A stretch of 64,000 nt of DNA, taken from assembly GCF_014268445.2 (NCBI RefSeq), contig NZ_CP077089.1, positions 2,225,501 to 2,289,500 on the forward strand, given 5' to 3'. The position numbers and the translations under genes were made by a program. A model generated the notes under the pieces. That model saw only the letters and a list, made by a program, of their open reading frames with translations. It was not told where the DNA came from and made no database searches. Positions 61,742 to 64,000 of this stretch are shown in pieces (the stretch's first letter is position 1; each line of letters opens with the position of its first letter). This DNA is from Pseudomonas tensinigenes (GTDB lineage Bacteria > Pseudomonadota > Gammaproteobacteria > Pseudomonadales > Pseudomonadaceae).

Positions 61742-64000
<2,259 letters not shown>

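Overview
The window is a chromosomal segment of a Pseudomonas, most likely from the P. fluorescens group. The evidence is the high GC content with GC-rich third positions, the gene neighbourhoods (smrB/prmB/aroC, the mtnBDC set, the GntR-type prpR-prpB-prpC-acnD-prpF-prpD operon, divergent ppsR/ppsA), an APS-type cysH, thrH, and many REP-like palindromic repeats of the GTGGGAGCGAGC...CTCGCGAA type. No phage, plasmid, insertion sequence or CRISPR array is visible. The species assignment is inference.

Layout. 0-10 kb: folE (cut by the window edge), smrB, a small membrane protein and an isochorismatase-like protein on the minus strand; then prmB, a coiled-coil membrane protein, an alpha/beta hydrolase, aroC, an MFS carrier and the methionine-salvage genes mtnB-mtnD-mtnC. 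10-16 kb: a FATP-type acyl-CoA synthetase, an ankyrin protein, small membrane and hypothetical proteins, speE and an RraB-like protein. 16.5-19.7 kb: a three-gene operon of circularly permuted ATP-grasp, alpha-E and transglutaminase-like proteins. 19.8-28.3 kb: a c-type cytochrome with a 31-residue membrane microprotein upstream, a thiolase plus FadB-like pair, a glutamine amidotransferase, CorA, a PlsC-type acyltransferase and a crotonase. 28.5-31.5 kb: tRNA-Ser(GGA), a YbjQ protein, small hypotheticals, two tandem glycine-zipper proteins and a tiny acidic protein. 31.5-36.7 kb: an Rhs polymorphic toxin with an AT-rich ParB-like tip and its overlapping immunity gene. 37-45.5 kb: a HAD phosphatase, a divergent SDR/LysR pair, a hydantoin/Asp-Glu racemase with an NCS1 permease, cysH, thrH and pabB. 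45.9-49 kb: a second peptide-ligase-like operon (retropepsin-like protein, seven-TM inactive transglutaminase, RimK-like ATP-grasp). 49.3-58.1 kb: the complete 2-methylcitrate (propionate) operon. 58.2-64 kb: an EamA transporter divergent from a MocR regulator, then ppsR divergent from ppsA, which is cut by the window end.

Themes. Central metabolism dominates: propionyl-CoA disposal (prp), beta-oxidation, gluconeogenic PEP synthesis with its regulator, folate/PABA and chorismate. The accessory content is the Rhs toxin/immunity pair and the repeats. Three repeat families are visible: ten inverted REP pairs in two arrangements, five pairs of a second palindrome built on GATCGCAGCC...GCAGCTCCTAC and concentrated around the prp genes, and two longer composite elements bounded by CCCTCACCC...GGGTGAGGG arms. 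The most system-like and least understood loci are the two ATP-grasp/transglutaminase operons and the Rhs tip with its immunity protein.
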